A DNA stretch of 64,000 nt. Source: Halichondria panicea. Lineage: Eukaryota; Porifera; Demospongiae; Suberitida; Halichondriidae. Under the pieces are notes generated by a model that saw nothing but the letters and a program-made list of their open reading frames with translations, was not told the DNA's origin and ran no database searches. Where the stretch lies: NCBI RefSeq assembly GCF_963675165.1, contig NC_087381.1, positions 5,395,378 through 5,459,377 of the forward strand, read 5' to 3'. The translations under genes and the position numbers were made by a program. How positions within the stretch are numbered: the first letter of the stretch is position 1; every line of letters begins with the position of its first letter. Shown here one piece after another: positions 1 to 10,137 of this stretch.

Positions 1-170
1 AATAACTAGAAGCCTATTATTATTAAGAAGCCATTGATCATTGAGCAGCTGAGACACAAACGCACACACACACACTCAAACACACTACCATATACGTACC
101 CATCGGCATAATAACCTAGGATGCTTAGGGGGAATGTTGATTAGTCAATGTTGTGTAAGCTAAAGCTCAC

Positions 171-800
171 CGCTTGGAAGTCAGGGAATTGTCCGGTCTC
201 CTGCTTAGAGTAGATCAGCGCTCCGTTCACCTTCACCTCAAAGTCCCGGCTATTACCCACCGCCCCGTTAGTCTCCGCCTCCGGTACCGCCCTCTTGATA
301 TCAGCCTCAAGGGCGTAGTACTTGGGGGCGTACCCTCACCCACCACTACAGGGAGGGAGGGTCACATGAGCACAGTACGTACTAACAACAGACACTGTAC
401 TAAAGATGGCTTAACATGGACCAAATCTAATTCAAGAAGTCAAAACTCAAGTACTTTCCCGCAAAGTTAAAACACGACCCCAAGTTTATAACCTTTGGTA
501 TTGGACATAGCTAGCTAGTTAGATCATGACACAGAAATTACAACACCTACAAGCTACCGTAAGACCTCGATTTAAGGCGACACTTTTTACGTTTTGCGAA
601 AGTACACTTTTAATGTACACAAAAAAATGAATTTATATGGTGCTATATGGGAGAAATGTCCAAGTGTCATATATTTAGAGGGTCGCCTTAAATATTAAAT
701 AGAGGTTTTACGGTAAGATCTAGTGACAGTGTGTATGTGTACATGTGTGTGTGTGTGTGCTTTGAACTCACCAATAGCTGACATCCACTTTGACAGACAT
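171..800 (-). CDS. SELENOW: Selenoprotein W-like (Rdx family), 5' two exons, 3' end outside or unresolved
   Basis: Two exons on the minus strand. Exon 1 (800 down to 772) encodes MSVKVDVSY plus the first two bases of a Cys codon and ends at a GTGAGT donor. Exon 2 (345 down to 171) follows a CTGTAG acceptor and ends at a GTGAGC donor. Joined, they read SYCGG-TGA-GYAPKYY: TGA at 336-338 falls exactly at the selenocysteine of the CxxU motif (CGAU in mammalian selenoprotein W). Downstream FEVKVNGALIYSKQETGQFP matches the conserved core of the Rdx thioredoxin-like fold. The 68 codons seen compare with about 85-90 in the family, so a last exon of about 20 codons and the SECIS element should lie left of the window. 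A possible acceptor near position 55 gives an unconvincing C-terminus. Known role of the family: small cytosolic redox protein. The Sec reading is inference without SECIS, but motif, frame and splice sites agree. Confidence 0.85.
555..715. mobile_element. Short TIR element in SELENOW intron 1
   Basis: The ends read TACCGTAAGACCTC at the left and, reverse-complemented, TACCGTAAAACCTC at the right, and an inner TTTAAGGCGAC pair is also inverted. The outermost TA pairs fit a TA target site. About 160 bp, no coding capacity. Confidence 0.6.
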
Positions 801-1182
801 TTTTAAGAGTGTTCACTAAGACAAGGAAGGAGCAGTTATAACAACGCGCGCAAGCAACGAGTCTAAATACTTCAGGACTTGATGAATAATGAGAGACAAT
901 GATGCAATGTTATTAATTTCTATGGTCGGGTAATACTGTAATGCATAAAGCCACCTTGAAAATCACTAGAGATTAGAGCGACCCTTACCCAATACACAGC
1001 CACAGAGCTAGAGCTAGAGCTAGAGAGAGAGAACAGAGATCGAGAAGGTACTACCAGTCTCTGCTAAAAGGGGGAGGGCCCCAAGGAAGAACAATATACT
1101 CTCCCCTGGCCCTGAATGTAAAACACAGTAGGTTTTTGATAGGTGTATATTTACTTTTTGACCCACTACACGTACGTACAGT

Positions 1183-1467
1183 GTAGCCTCGAGACCAGGC
1201 TGTTCGTTGTCTGAAAGAATGCCTGGTCTAGTTCCAATGTAGAACTAGTCTAATTGCAGGAATTTCTTGTACCGATAATTGCCCGCAACAACCGTACTTA
1301 CCCGTGAATATCATTACAGTAACGTACAGCTAGCTATAGTATTGTTGAGTTTGCAATCATGTTCACAACCTCAAGCCTAACCACTCACTGACTCAGCTAG
1401 ACGAGTTCTACATTAGAACTGGACCAGGCGTTCTTTCAGACAAAGAACGGCCTGGTCTCGAGGCTAC
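1183..1467. mobile_element. Foldback/MITE between SELENOW and HINFP starts
   Basis: About 68-bp inverted repeats: 1184-1251 and 1400-1466 pair (TAGCCTCGAGACCAGGC at the left, its complement at the right) with a few mismatches. TACAGT sits at both flanks (1177-1182 and 1469-1474) and may be the target duplication. No ORF. It lies in the likely shared promoter interval of the two divergent genes. Partial relatives begin near 35,683 and 50,500. Confidence 0.7.
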
Positions 1468-1471
1468 CTAC

Positions 1472-1503
1472 AGTACACACACACACACACGCACGCACAC
1501 ACA

Positions 1504-1540
<37 letters not shown>
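1472..1540. repeat. CA microsatellite just upstream of HINFP start
   Basis: A (CA)n tract with CG interruptions ends about 30 bp before the HINFP ATG. Confidence 0.95.
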
Positions 1541-1542
<2 letters not shown>

Positions 1543-1568
1543 CTCCCCTCAGATGACATCTCCCAGCA

Positions 1569-2152
1569 ATGGCGACAGCTCTCATCTCTCGTAAACCTCG
1601 ACGAATGTCTTGCAACTCTCTATTGCGTCCCGTAACTTGTGAATGGGTGTTCCCCGACTCCAACCTCCTCTGTGGTTTGAACTTCACAGATATAGACGTC
1701 TTCACGCAACATGTTAGAGACAACCACCTTCCCAATCCCTACACCCCCGGACATGACCTGAGGCCAGAGGAACTACAGAGTGGCGTGTGCTGTTGGAACG
1801 GTTGTAGCTTTACGTCGCTTACTCTAACGTCACCGGAGTTTGTCAGTCACGTCTTATTTCATCCGTATCACATGTATTTGAAGCTACTCGGAACGGAAGT
1901 CATTAAAGATCGAGAACTAAGCGATTGTAGAATGGACTCGACTTTGTCTAATTTGTTACCATCGTTAGAGGTTCAGCAGTGTTGCTGGAGTAACGGACAG
2001 TGTGGAGTGGTATTTGATAGTGTTGGAGACTTTTATAGACACGTACACGAGCATGCATCGTCCAAAGATCAAAGAACTTGTCATTGGAGTGGTATGTACA
2101 TAGTGCCATAATGTACCCTCCCACCTATACACACACACACACACACACACCT

Positions 2153-2185
<33 letters not shown>

Positions 2186-2188
2186 ACG

Positions 2189-2231
<43 letters not shown>

Positions 2232-2311
2232 GCACGCACGCACACACACACACACACACACACGCACACACACCTCACACACACACACACACGCACACGC
2301 ACACGCACACG

Positions 2312-2350
<39 letters not shown>

Positions 2351-2355
2351 GCACG

Positions 2356-2441
<86 letters not shown>

Positions 2442-2483
2442 CGCACGCACACACACATATGCACGCACCGCGCACGCACGCAT

Positions 2484-2543
<60 letters not shown>

Positions 2544-4706
2544 TTTCAATCTGTTCTTTCCACACACGCAACTTGACATAATTATCACTCTCGCATACTT
2601 TTCGAAAGCTTACTGTTCGACATTGCTTAAAGAATCAGATGCTATATTACCTCTCCCCATGCTTGACTCACCATATCCTCCGTTAATTAGCCCCTAATCA
2701 TGCATGTACATGTGACATTCCTATACATGTAGATCTCAGGCATGTGGTATCATCGTATACATGTTCAAGTATGCACCCTATGTACGCGTGGTTTCATGTG
2801 TGTATTTTACCCTGCCATTGTTTTTGAAAGCACAAACTCTGCCCACACACATACAGACTGCTCGTTTAAGGGGCGTGACCACAACAAAGTGAGAGAGCAT
2901 CTTCGTTCCCACCTCAAGGAGAAGGTGGTTGCTTGTCCGACATGTGGTGCACTCTTTGCTAACAACACCAAGTTCAGCGATCACGTGGTGAGACAACAGG
3001 CCGGGAATTACACCTGCTCATTCTGTCATAAGGTATGATGTCATGCTATAATTATAGAGTGTGTAGGAACTTCATGAGTGAAGCTGTCTTACAACAGATA
3101 CTTTATCCTCCCCCCCTCATTTTGGTAGTAGCACACTATACAGCTTGCATTAAAAACAGCCCATTCAGCTCGCCGCATTGTAGTACTATGCTCTACATCG
3201 TACACTATAGGCTGTAGAGACTAGTATCAAGCACAAATATATGTGTACTAAGTTCCATACTATCATACAGTCTCATGTAATGCTTCAGCCTCTATTATAC
3301 AGCCAGGTCAGTAGTCACCTCTTTATTACAACCACTTCTAGTCTGCCCAAGGGCAACTACTTATAATAATGTATACGGTCCTCACTGTATACCATGCATG
3401 ATAGATTTTTACCTATACGTACATGTATACTTTTATAGCTACCATCATGATTGAGTGTGCATGGTATACCATTTCTACAGTCCTTATCATTGAGCCTACC
3501 ACACTCTCCTCAGATTTTCTCTTCTGATCGGTTGCTAAGGGACCACGCCCGGAGACACATTAACACGCTTCAGTGCCCACAGTGCGAGCTGACTTGCCAG
3601 GGTGAGTAGCCACAGCAACCACTTTAACTTACTACATGGGTTCCACAAATGTACTGCTGACAAATTAATGGCTTAGTTATTAGACATTAAAATTGTAGAT
3701 CTCTGCCCTCAAAGATTCCTGATTTTCCAATGTTTACACGTAGCTCTTTTTTTCGATCCTATTTGCTTGTATCAAATTGGGGGGGGGGGGGGGATGTAAG
3801 TTAACTGTAAGTATCACAATCCTCTTCTTTTCTCCAGGTCCCTCCCGCCTTCTAGCTCACATACGCTACCGTCACATGACCGTGAAGCCGCACGAGTGTG
3901 CCCTCTGTCACAAGACCTTCAAAACCTCGCACTCTCTCACAGAGCACATTGAGACGCACCAGGAGACCACCACCATCCGCTGCTCCTACCCAGAGTGTAC
4001 CTTCACTGCCAGTCACTCACGAGCACTTGATCGTCACATTCAATCAGTGCACACTTCAAGTTATGAACTATATTGCTGTCATGTGTGTAACAAACGATTC
4101 GCTCTTGGGAAAAAGTTGACTAAACATCTCAAGAATGATCACGGCTTCCAACTGCCACCAGGTCACTGCAGATTCAGGTATGGTTTTGCATGGATGGATT
4201 GCTGTTTAAGTTTTAATCAAAACCTCTTGGGGGTAAATTGGGACCTTATTACAGAGGTGGCCTTTGTTGAAGGGTGGTTTGGATGTCAGCTGTTTTAATA
4301 ATTCGGACATCTAGCTAATTATATGTCACAGTTGGGATTTATTTGGGGATGGCCATTGAATGGGGTTCCACTATATCAGCTAGTGAAGGTGTTTCTCTGC
4401 ATGGGGGTGACCATATATAGTCTATAGAGAGTAAGCGCTTAGCCAAAGCCATACATATGCCAGTATAACTTGTAAAGACGTTTTGTAAACAAACCCACAA
4501 CTGTGCATCACGCTGTGGCTTATCTAATGACTGTGTAAGTTTCTACATAGCTTCGTTTACATTACTCTCCCACCCACATACGCCCTCACAGATACTTGGC
4601 TGGTGTGGATGGCCTCAAGCGGTTACAGACTGTTCGCCTTGACGACGAGACTCTGGTTACCCCTGAACTGAACACTTACTCATCAAACACCTCAAACACC
4701 TCTTAG
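1569..4706 (+). CDS. HINFP: Histone H4 transcription factor HINFP/MIZF orthologue (C2H2 zinc fingers)
   Basis: Five exons: 1569-2091, 2857-3032, 3514-3601, 3838-4177, 4592-4706. All junctions are GT-AG and the phases agree, giving 413 aa. The first fingers are the atypical ones of the family ([27 protein letters not shown]). Then comes [19 protein letters not shown] and [18 protein letters not shown], nearly word-for-word the vertebrate HINFP core, followed by fingers such as [10 protein letters not shown] and [10 protein letters not shown]. The C-terminus has GHCRFRY and a [13 protein letters not shown] stretch, like the conserved HINFP end. The start was chosen at the first ATG of the open exon, just after the CA tract. 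The family binds the histone H4 promoter element at the G1/S transition; a nuclear role here is inferred from orthology. Intron 1 carries a large CA microsatellite. Confidence 0.93.
2129..2543. repeat. Large CA/CG-interrupted microsatellite in HINFP intron 1
   Basis: About 415 bp of (CA)n with regularly spaced CG interruptions; two blocks near 2150-2270 and 2275-2360 are near duplicates. Long open frames in all directions here are artefacts of the repeat (Thr-His or Cys-Val runs). Confidence 0.97.
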
Positions 4707-6136
4707 GACTAGCTACGTAGTTGTCATACATCTTGTTATTGCCCAACTGCCCAACTGGTACATGCAAGTGTTGTAATTAAATTGAACGCCCATCTATATG
4801 TTTTTAGATCATGTTTGCCATAAATACTGCAATTTGATTGACTATAAAGGAAGTGTTCTATCCAACTTAGAAAATCATGTACTTATTTAGGAAATCATGT
4901 ACTTACTTAGAAAATCATGTACTTCAATTAGAACATCATGTAGCAAAGATTAGATAAGAATATTCAAATCTGATTGGCTAAATACTCATGGTTGCTATGA
5001 TCTAAAATGGCTTAGACACTGTTTAGGAAGTTTCCACATGATTTAGAAGTCCTCACTGCGTTCGGGATACTACAACCAGCCCTTTGGGCTTCTAAATCAT
5101 GTAGAAACTTCCTAAACAGTATCTAACTATTATACGTGTACAGCAATATACCGTGTATAATAAGTATAGCTAGGCGACTTCATAAGCATGTTTAATTTTA
5201 GTATTTTGCACTTTGGCTCGAGAGACTGATTGAGTGATTGTGGTCAATTAGTGAAGAACACCCTATAGCTCTCTGTCTCATGCACCCACCAATATAATAG
5301 AGGGTTATATTAATAATTGATCTTGACTTGCTGTTTGTGTTTACAGACTGCATGCACATGCATGGTTTGATTTGTTAATTGTGGTTGGTGTCAGTCAGTA
5401 CGTATAGGCCTTAACATAATAACCCTGTGCATGCAGAGCAGGGGTAGAGTGATTGGTGTGACAATGTGTGTGTGTGTGTCACTGTGTGTGTGTGGATGCA
5501 AAAATAAGCCGGAACTAGACACTTTTTCATGAACTGCTTTAACTGCTATGTAATGAGAAAGTAGTTGAAAATAATAGCTAGGCTACCGGTAGTTATGGTT
5601 GAAACTTGTATAGACAATCTTCAAAGGTGACAAATAACACTGTTTTCTAGATTCACGAATAAGGTCAATACGGTAAAAGTTATTGTACTCGTTTTTTGTC
5701 GTGCGATGAAACTCAACGCATGAATGCTGCTACTCTTGTTTTTATATAGGTAGCTATTACGGGAGCATTGAATAATTATAATGTCAGCCTATTTATAATG
5801 CAATATTAATGTTGCCTATATAATTAATAGAAGCACTGAACCTGAATAGCAGAATTAAAAGTTGACGTTTAAACACCAATATAATTACAGTTTTATATAT
5901 AGAATAATATGTTTCTGCAACGATACGATAAAGTGATGAGCATTGAAGACATGCCTATTATGTTTTTGTGAGGTTTTATAACCATATTCATAAGACAATT
6001 TGGGGTGCAACCATTCCATTAAAAGTATAAGTACCTAGTGCAACAACTATTCCATTATCAGTATCATTAGACACAAATTCAAGTCTCAACTCTCTTTGGT
6101 GCAGATTTCAGAAGATCAAGATTAGATTGTGTAAAA
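4707..6136. other. Intergenic region between HINFP and receptor 1
   Basis: No coding sequence seen. It holds a small tandem repeat of AAAATCATGTACTTA type units at about 4868-4940, a hairpin (next entry), a GT microsatellite at 5465-5495 and otherwise AT-rich DNA. The receptor 1 promoter should lie in its last few hundred bases; no clear TATA box was assigned. Confidence 0.6.
5020..5122. repeat. Hairpin inverted repeat
   Basis: Arms 5021-5053 and 5089-5121 are complementary (ACTGTTTAGGAAGTTTC pairs with GAAACTTCCTAAACAGT), with a loop of about 36 bp. Confidence 0.85.
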
Positions 6137-9100
6137 ATGGCGTACTGCACGCATCAAGCTAAAACAATTTTCATCTTTCTTCTCTGCATTGTTGAAGGTA
6201 AAATACAAAAAAGTATACAACTCTAGAGACAGCTTATTTAATGTCTTATACCATTTACTCTATCTCTAGTTCCTCCAATTGCATGCCTCTTCTAGGATAT
6301 GCTCATGATTGTATAATTATGCACTTTCTGTGTCCACAGTTTTAGGCCAGTCCAGCTGCCCGAGGCCACCTAGTATTCGAAATGGCCGGGTCTCTTCAAG
6401 TACATCCACATCAGCAACATACATATGCAATACAGGTTACCAACTTGTTGGATCTGACTTTGCATTTTGCGAACAATTTGGATTGAATAGTTTTTTTTGG
6501 GACTCGGTACCCACTTGTAGAGGTATTGTTATATTACTCTTATAGTACTCACTTTATGATGTCCGTATTTAATCAGCTGTAGTTACAGTTGTGAACTGCA
6601 ACTCTCCTCCATCCATTCCTAATGGGTCACCCAGAACACCAACTAGAACAACTGTTGGAGGAACAGTGACCTACACATGTAACACTGGGTACCAACGTTC
6701 AGGAACAGCTACAGTGACCTGCCAGGCTAATGGACGCTGGAGTACTAGACCAATTTGTTATGGTACTGCTTACTTAACATTACACTAACAAAATTAATAT
6801 AGGTCCCTGCATGGACTAATATTAAAACAATATGTAATGGTGCAGGAATTTGTAGCTCACCTCCATCAATTTCCAATGGGTCACCTGGTACACCAACAAG
6901 CACAGTAGCAGGAGGAAGAGTGACATACACCTGTAACAATGGCTACCAACGTTCAGGATCAGCTACAGTGACTTGTCAGGCTAGTGGGAGTTGGAGTGTT
7001 AGACCAACTTGTAACAGTGAGCAGAAAGTTAGATAGCTGATTCACACACTTTATAATACCTCTAAATATTAGTCATCTCCTGTGGTTCTCCTCCCTCTAT
7101 TTCCAATGGGTCACCTGGTACACCAACAAGTACAACATTTGGAGGAATAGTGACCTACACCTGTAACACTGGCTACCAACGTTCAGGACAATCCACTGTG
7201 ACTTGTCAGGCCAGTGAAAGCTGGAATACCAGACCAAGTTGTACACATAAGCATATTTTTATATTTATGGAAAGACTGCAGTGGCGTAGGAAGCAATTTC
7301 TCAATATGGGGGAGCTTTAGTTTTCAGTTTCATTGGAAAAAAGAGTAAGGATAGTGCATCTCGATAAGTTATCTCATAATTGCATGGGGGGAGGGGCTTC
7401 AGCCTATGCCACAGTCACTGCACTACATGACTATAATGTAGCTAATACAGACTAAGCCGGTTCAGTCAACTGCATGGCCTACCGTATTACTAGAATATTT
7501 TGCGGGTGAAAAACCTTTGCGAATGAGTCAAATCAGCAGAAAAATTGACCCTTTGCGATCTAACTATTGCGTTCTGGCAAGAATCGTGTGTATTTACTAG
7601 GTCTTGCGGATTGAATTGTTACAAATTGATCAACCATCGCAAAGTTCGCAAATGTTTGATGCTTGCAAAACATTCTAGTAATACGGTATATATATATATA
7701 TTCATGTACATGCATCTGTATAGCTGTCTCCTGTGGCAACCCTCCGACCATACCCAATGGAATCAGGACCGCCTTCACTGGTGCTACATTTAGAGGAACC
7801 GCCACCTACGCCTGTAACACTGGTTACCAACGTTCAGGATCAGCTATAGTGACCTGTCAGGCTAGTGGAAGTTGGAGTACTAGACCAACTTGTAACAGTG
7901 AGCAGAGAGTTAGGTAGCTGATTCACACACTTTATAATACCTCTAAATATTAGTCATCTCCTGTGGCTCCCCTCCCTCTATTTCCAATGGGTCACCTGGT
8001 ACACCAACAAGAACAACTTTTGGAGGATTAGTGACCTACATCTGTAATACTGGCTACCAACGTTCAGGATCATCTACAGTGACCTGTCAGGCTAATAGAA
8101 GTTGGACTGCGAGACCAAGTTGCTCACGTAAGATTCATATATCCTGTTCTACTAAGAAAAACTGTTAAACAATTAACCTTGAAGTGGCCTTCATTATAAT
8201 TATTACTATCTGCATGTAGCTGTCTCTTGTGGCAACCCTCCAAACATTCCCAATGGGTCTAGGGCTACTACTGGTACAACATTTGGAGTGACAGCCACAT
8301 ACACTTGTAACACTGGGTACCAATTGTCAGGACCATCCACTGTGACCTGTCAGGCTAGCAGAAGTTGGAGTATTAGACCAAGTTGTAAAGGTGTGTAATA
8401 CACAAATTGTCAATGAATTAGAGATTGATGTAAACAGTGTGACAAAATCAGTAACTATTATACACTAACACATCACTTTGTTTACATCAATCTTTAATTT
8501 CAATGCAGCAATTTGTCCTCCTCTCACTCTTATGAATGGAGTGATTGAATACCTTCCAAAAGTTCCATCATACTAGAAGGAACAGTAGCTCAACACAGCT
8601 GTAACACTGGCTACCGTCTCTCTGGAAACGGTACGAGAATCTGCAACAATAATGGCATTGCTGGTGTTTGGAGTTTGCCAAATTGGTCATGTAGAGGTGA
8701 GCCCAAAATTGCTGCAGTTGTAGTTTGATGGCATAACAAGCACAGGAACACCGGAAGCTATTCGTGTTGAAGTAGTTGCCTTGGGCTCCCCCGTGTTTTC
8801 TAAAAACTTCTCTCTTCTGTGCTCTGTGTATGAAGCCGAGATATTCCAGCCATTTTTCACTTACAAATGGGTGAAAGACGATAAACAGCTTACTTCAAAT
8901 TCACAATTATTAAGTTTTGATAGTTTAACCATATCTGATGCAGCAGAATACAGGTGTGAAGTAACTCTCTCCTCGCTCCTACTGCCAAATGATGTACAAG
9001 TTACCAGTGGAAGTTATGAGCTCACTTTTAAACGTAAGCCTTCTTTCCAACTAGTAGAGGTGCATGTATGGTGACATAAATTGCGCATAACTTGTCTTCT

Positions 9101-10137
9101 GTCAGGTCTGATACTTCAAGTCCGTTTTGGTGGTATACATGAGTGCAGACAGTACACTTCTTCGGAAACCACTCAGAAAACTGATGACATCACTGCCACA
9201 CTTGTGCAAGGAGTCACTGCCATTTGTGATTGTGGATTTAACTCAACTTTCTTGTCTAACGCGTTTCTAAAATGCTTTGCTGATTCTCCACAGCATGTGA
9301 CATACAGAGCAACATTGTTGAGCTCAAGTGATCTGTCCACATCAAAAGTGCTTGAGTATATAGAGAAATGGATCCATTCCACTCCAAGCGTGATTATTCA
9401 GAACCTTAATCTCAACCTCAATGCAACTTGTCCAACAGTTATTGCTGACTTCAATAGCTTGGAGTGCTCAGTGCAAGTTCCTTTCTCAGCTATGGAAAAC
9501 ACTGCTGTAATTGTGGGCTCTGTGATAGCTACAAGTATTATCATTTTGGTGCTTATTGTTGTTTTCGCTGTTGTGGTTACCACCACCAAAAAGCATCGAA
9601 CCAAAAATTCTATCACTTCGGGGAAAAAAAGGTATAATTTACAAAACACAAAAATAGATCTAGTAAAGTCAAGAGTATAATTTTTATAATAGAGAGAGAG
9701 TCGAACGTAGGCATATAATATACTGTGTGTGTCAGATGTATCTGGGTAACATGACTTCCAGTATCTGCCATGGGCTTGGAATTAGCAAACTGATCAATCC
9801 AAGTGTCGGTGATGTAATGATAGATTACATCACTCACACTTGGAGATTTGTCAGTGTGAAAACAACGCTCACCATGCATGTATTCTTCTTCTTTATATGT
9901 AGTACTAGAAATGTGAACACGGAGAAGACAGAAATGAGAAATGTTCCACCGATCCCTCGCTCCTTCATGAGTCTTCCCTCACCCCCTGTACAGTATAAAG
10001 TGCCTGAGGCTACTGCAGACCCTGAGTATGATGAGGTAGGACCCCCTGTGGTGAAGGGTGGTGAAAATCTGTATGGCTTTGGCATTGATCCTTGTCCTGC
10101 GTATAAGCAGACACTGAAGAATACTCACCTCAAGTAA
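6137..10137 (+). CDS. Receptor 1: sushi/CCP + Ig domain single-pass receptor
   Basis: Exons: signal 6137-6197 (MAYCTHQAK then a hydrophobic FIFLLCIV core); sushi 6340-6522, 6589-6762, 6846-7016, 7073-7246, 7724-7897, 7954-8127, 8220-8390, 8509-8696; Ig 8746-9033; membrane-proximal plus TM 9106-9631; tail 9903-10137. Each sushi has the four-Cys pattern (for example NC..YTCNTGY..VTCQ..W..RPIC) and every one is phase 1-1. The Ig exon shows LLC...YKWV...DAAEYRC. Two exons are damaged: 7073-7246 has AT instead of GT at its donor, and 8509-8696 has a one-base deletion leading to TAG at 8573. Because exons are symmetric, skipping both leaves an open 718-aa reading frame. A surface receptor is inferred from signal, TM and tail; no family name is recognised. 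Confidence 0.8.
7073..7246 (+). pseudogene. Sushi exon of receptor 1 with lost splice donor
   Basis: The exon body is open and has a normal acceptor (AAATATTAG), but the expected ACACGTAAGC donor reads ACACATAAGC. The next bases do not fit a U12 AT-AC intron. Probably skipped, or it ends at a cryptic donor. Confidence 0.65.
7279..7420. mobile_element. Small CAGTGGCGTAGG-type element in receptor 1
   Basis: The left end CAGTGGCGTAGG and a right end with CCTATGCCAC are inverted. It belongs to the same terminal family as the element at 20240-21591. Target duplication not resolved. Confidence 0.5.
7480..7688. mobile_element. TIR element with TA ends in receptor 1 intron
   Basis: TACCGTATTACTAGAAT at 7480 is inverted at 7672-7688 (ATTCTAGTAATACGGTA). 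About 209 bp, no ORF; a TA target site is plausible, as in mariner-like MITEs. Confidence 0.7.
8509..8696 (+). pseudogene. Frameshifted last sushi exon of receptor 1
   Basis: This corresponds to the intact exon 37553-37744 of receptor 3 (PPLTLVNG..VAQHSCNTGYRLSGNGTR). One base is missing in the CCAAAAGTTCC stretch near 8560, and TAG follows at 8573. Splice sites are intact and the exon is phase 1-1, so skipping it would restore frame. Confidence 0.75.
8746..9033 (+). other. Ig-like domain exon of receptor 1
   Basis: Phase 1-1 exon of 288 nt after a weak CACAG acceptor. Features: FSLLC (B-strand Cys), YKWVKDD (C-strand Trp), SDAAEYRCEV (the D-x-A-x-Y-x-C motif of Ig F strand). This is the only intact Ig exon in the window; a decayed copy lies at about 29,070-29,296. 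Confidence 0.8.
9106..9631 (+). other. Membrane-proximal domain plus TM helix exon (type 1)
   Basis: Encodes about 120 residues with Cys pairs (HECRQY, AICDCGF, LKCFAD, ATCPTV, SLEC) and N-glycosylation sequons NST and NAT, then a hydrophobic TM segment (AVIVGSVIATSIIILVLIVV) and a basic stop-transfer KKHRTK. The domain is not one I recognise; its position and size recall SEA-type domains but no SEA cleavage motif is evident. Close copies are in receptors 3 (37834-38356) and 4 (49174-49696). Confidence 0.7.
9903..10137 (+). other. Cytoplasmic tail exon with Tyr motifs (YDEV type)
   Basis: The phase-2 start completes Ser. It contains PPIPRSFMSLPSPP, QYKVPEA, PEYDEVGPP and YGFGIDPCPAY and ends in TAA. 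The acidic YDEV context is typical of SH2- or PTB-docking tyrosines; that is inference. The tail is conserved in receptor 3 and damaged in receptor 4. Confidence 0.75.

Noticed and set aside
1-55. Minus-strand stretch after a GTCTCAG acceptor as last SELENOW exon
   Set aside because: The phase fits but the residues (LLNDQWLLNNN) do not resemble the family C-terminus, so it was left out.
174-470. Plus-strand 98-aa open frame
   Set aside because: It is the antisense shadow of the SELENOW exon 2; only the minus-strand reading has homology.
1436-2588. Several long open frames of Cys-Val or Thr-His repeats on both strands
   Set aside because: They are translations of the CA/GT microsatellite in and before HINFP intron 1.
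7560-7805. Minus-strand 81-aa frame
   Set aside because: Antisense of a sushi exon and a MITE. Many such minus frames (for example 16889-17240, 56197-56617, 61067-61279) are shadows of conserved sushi exons.
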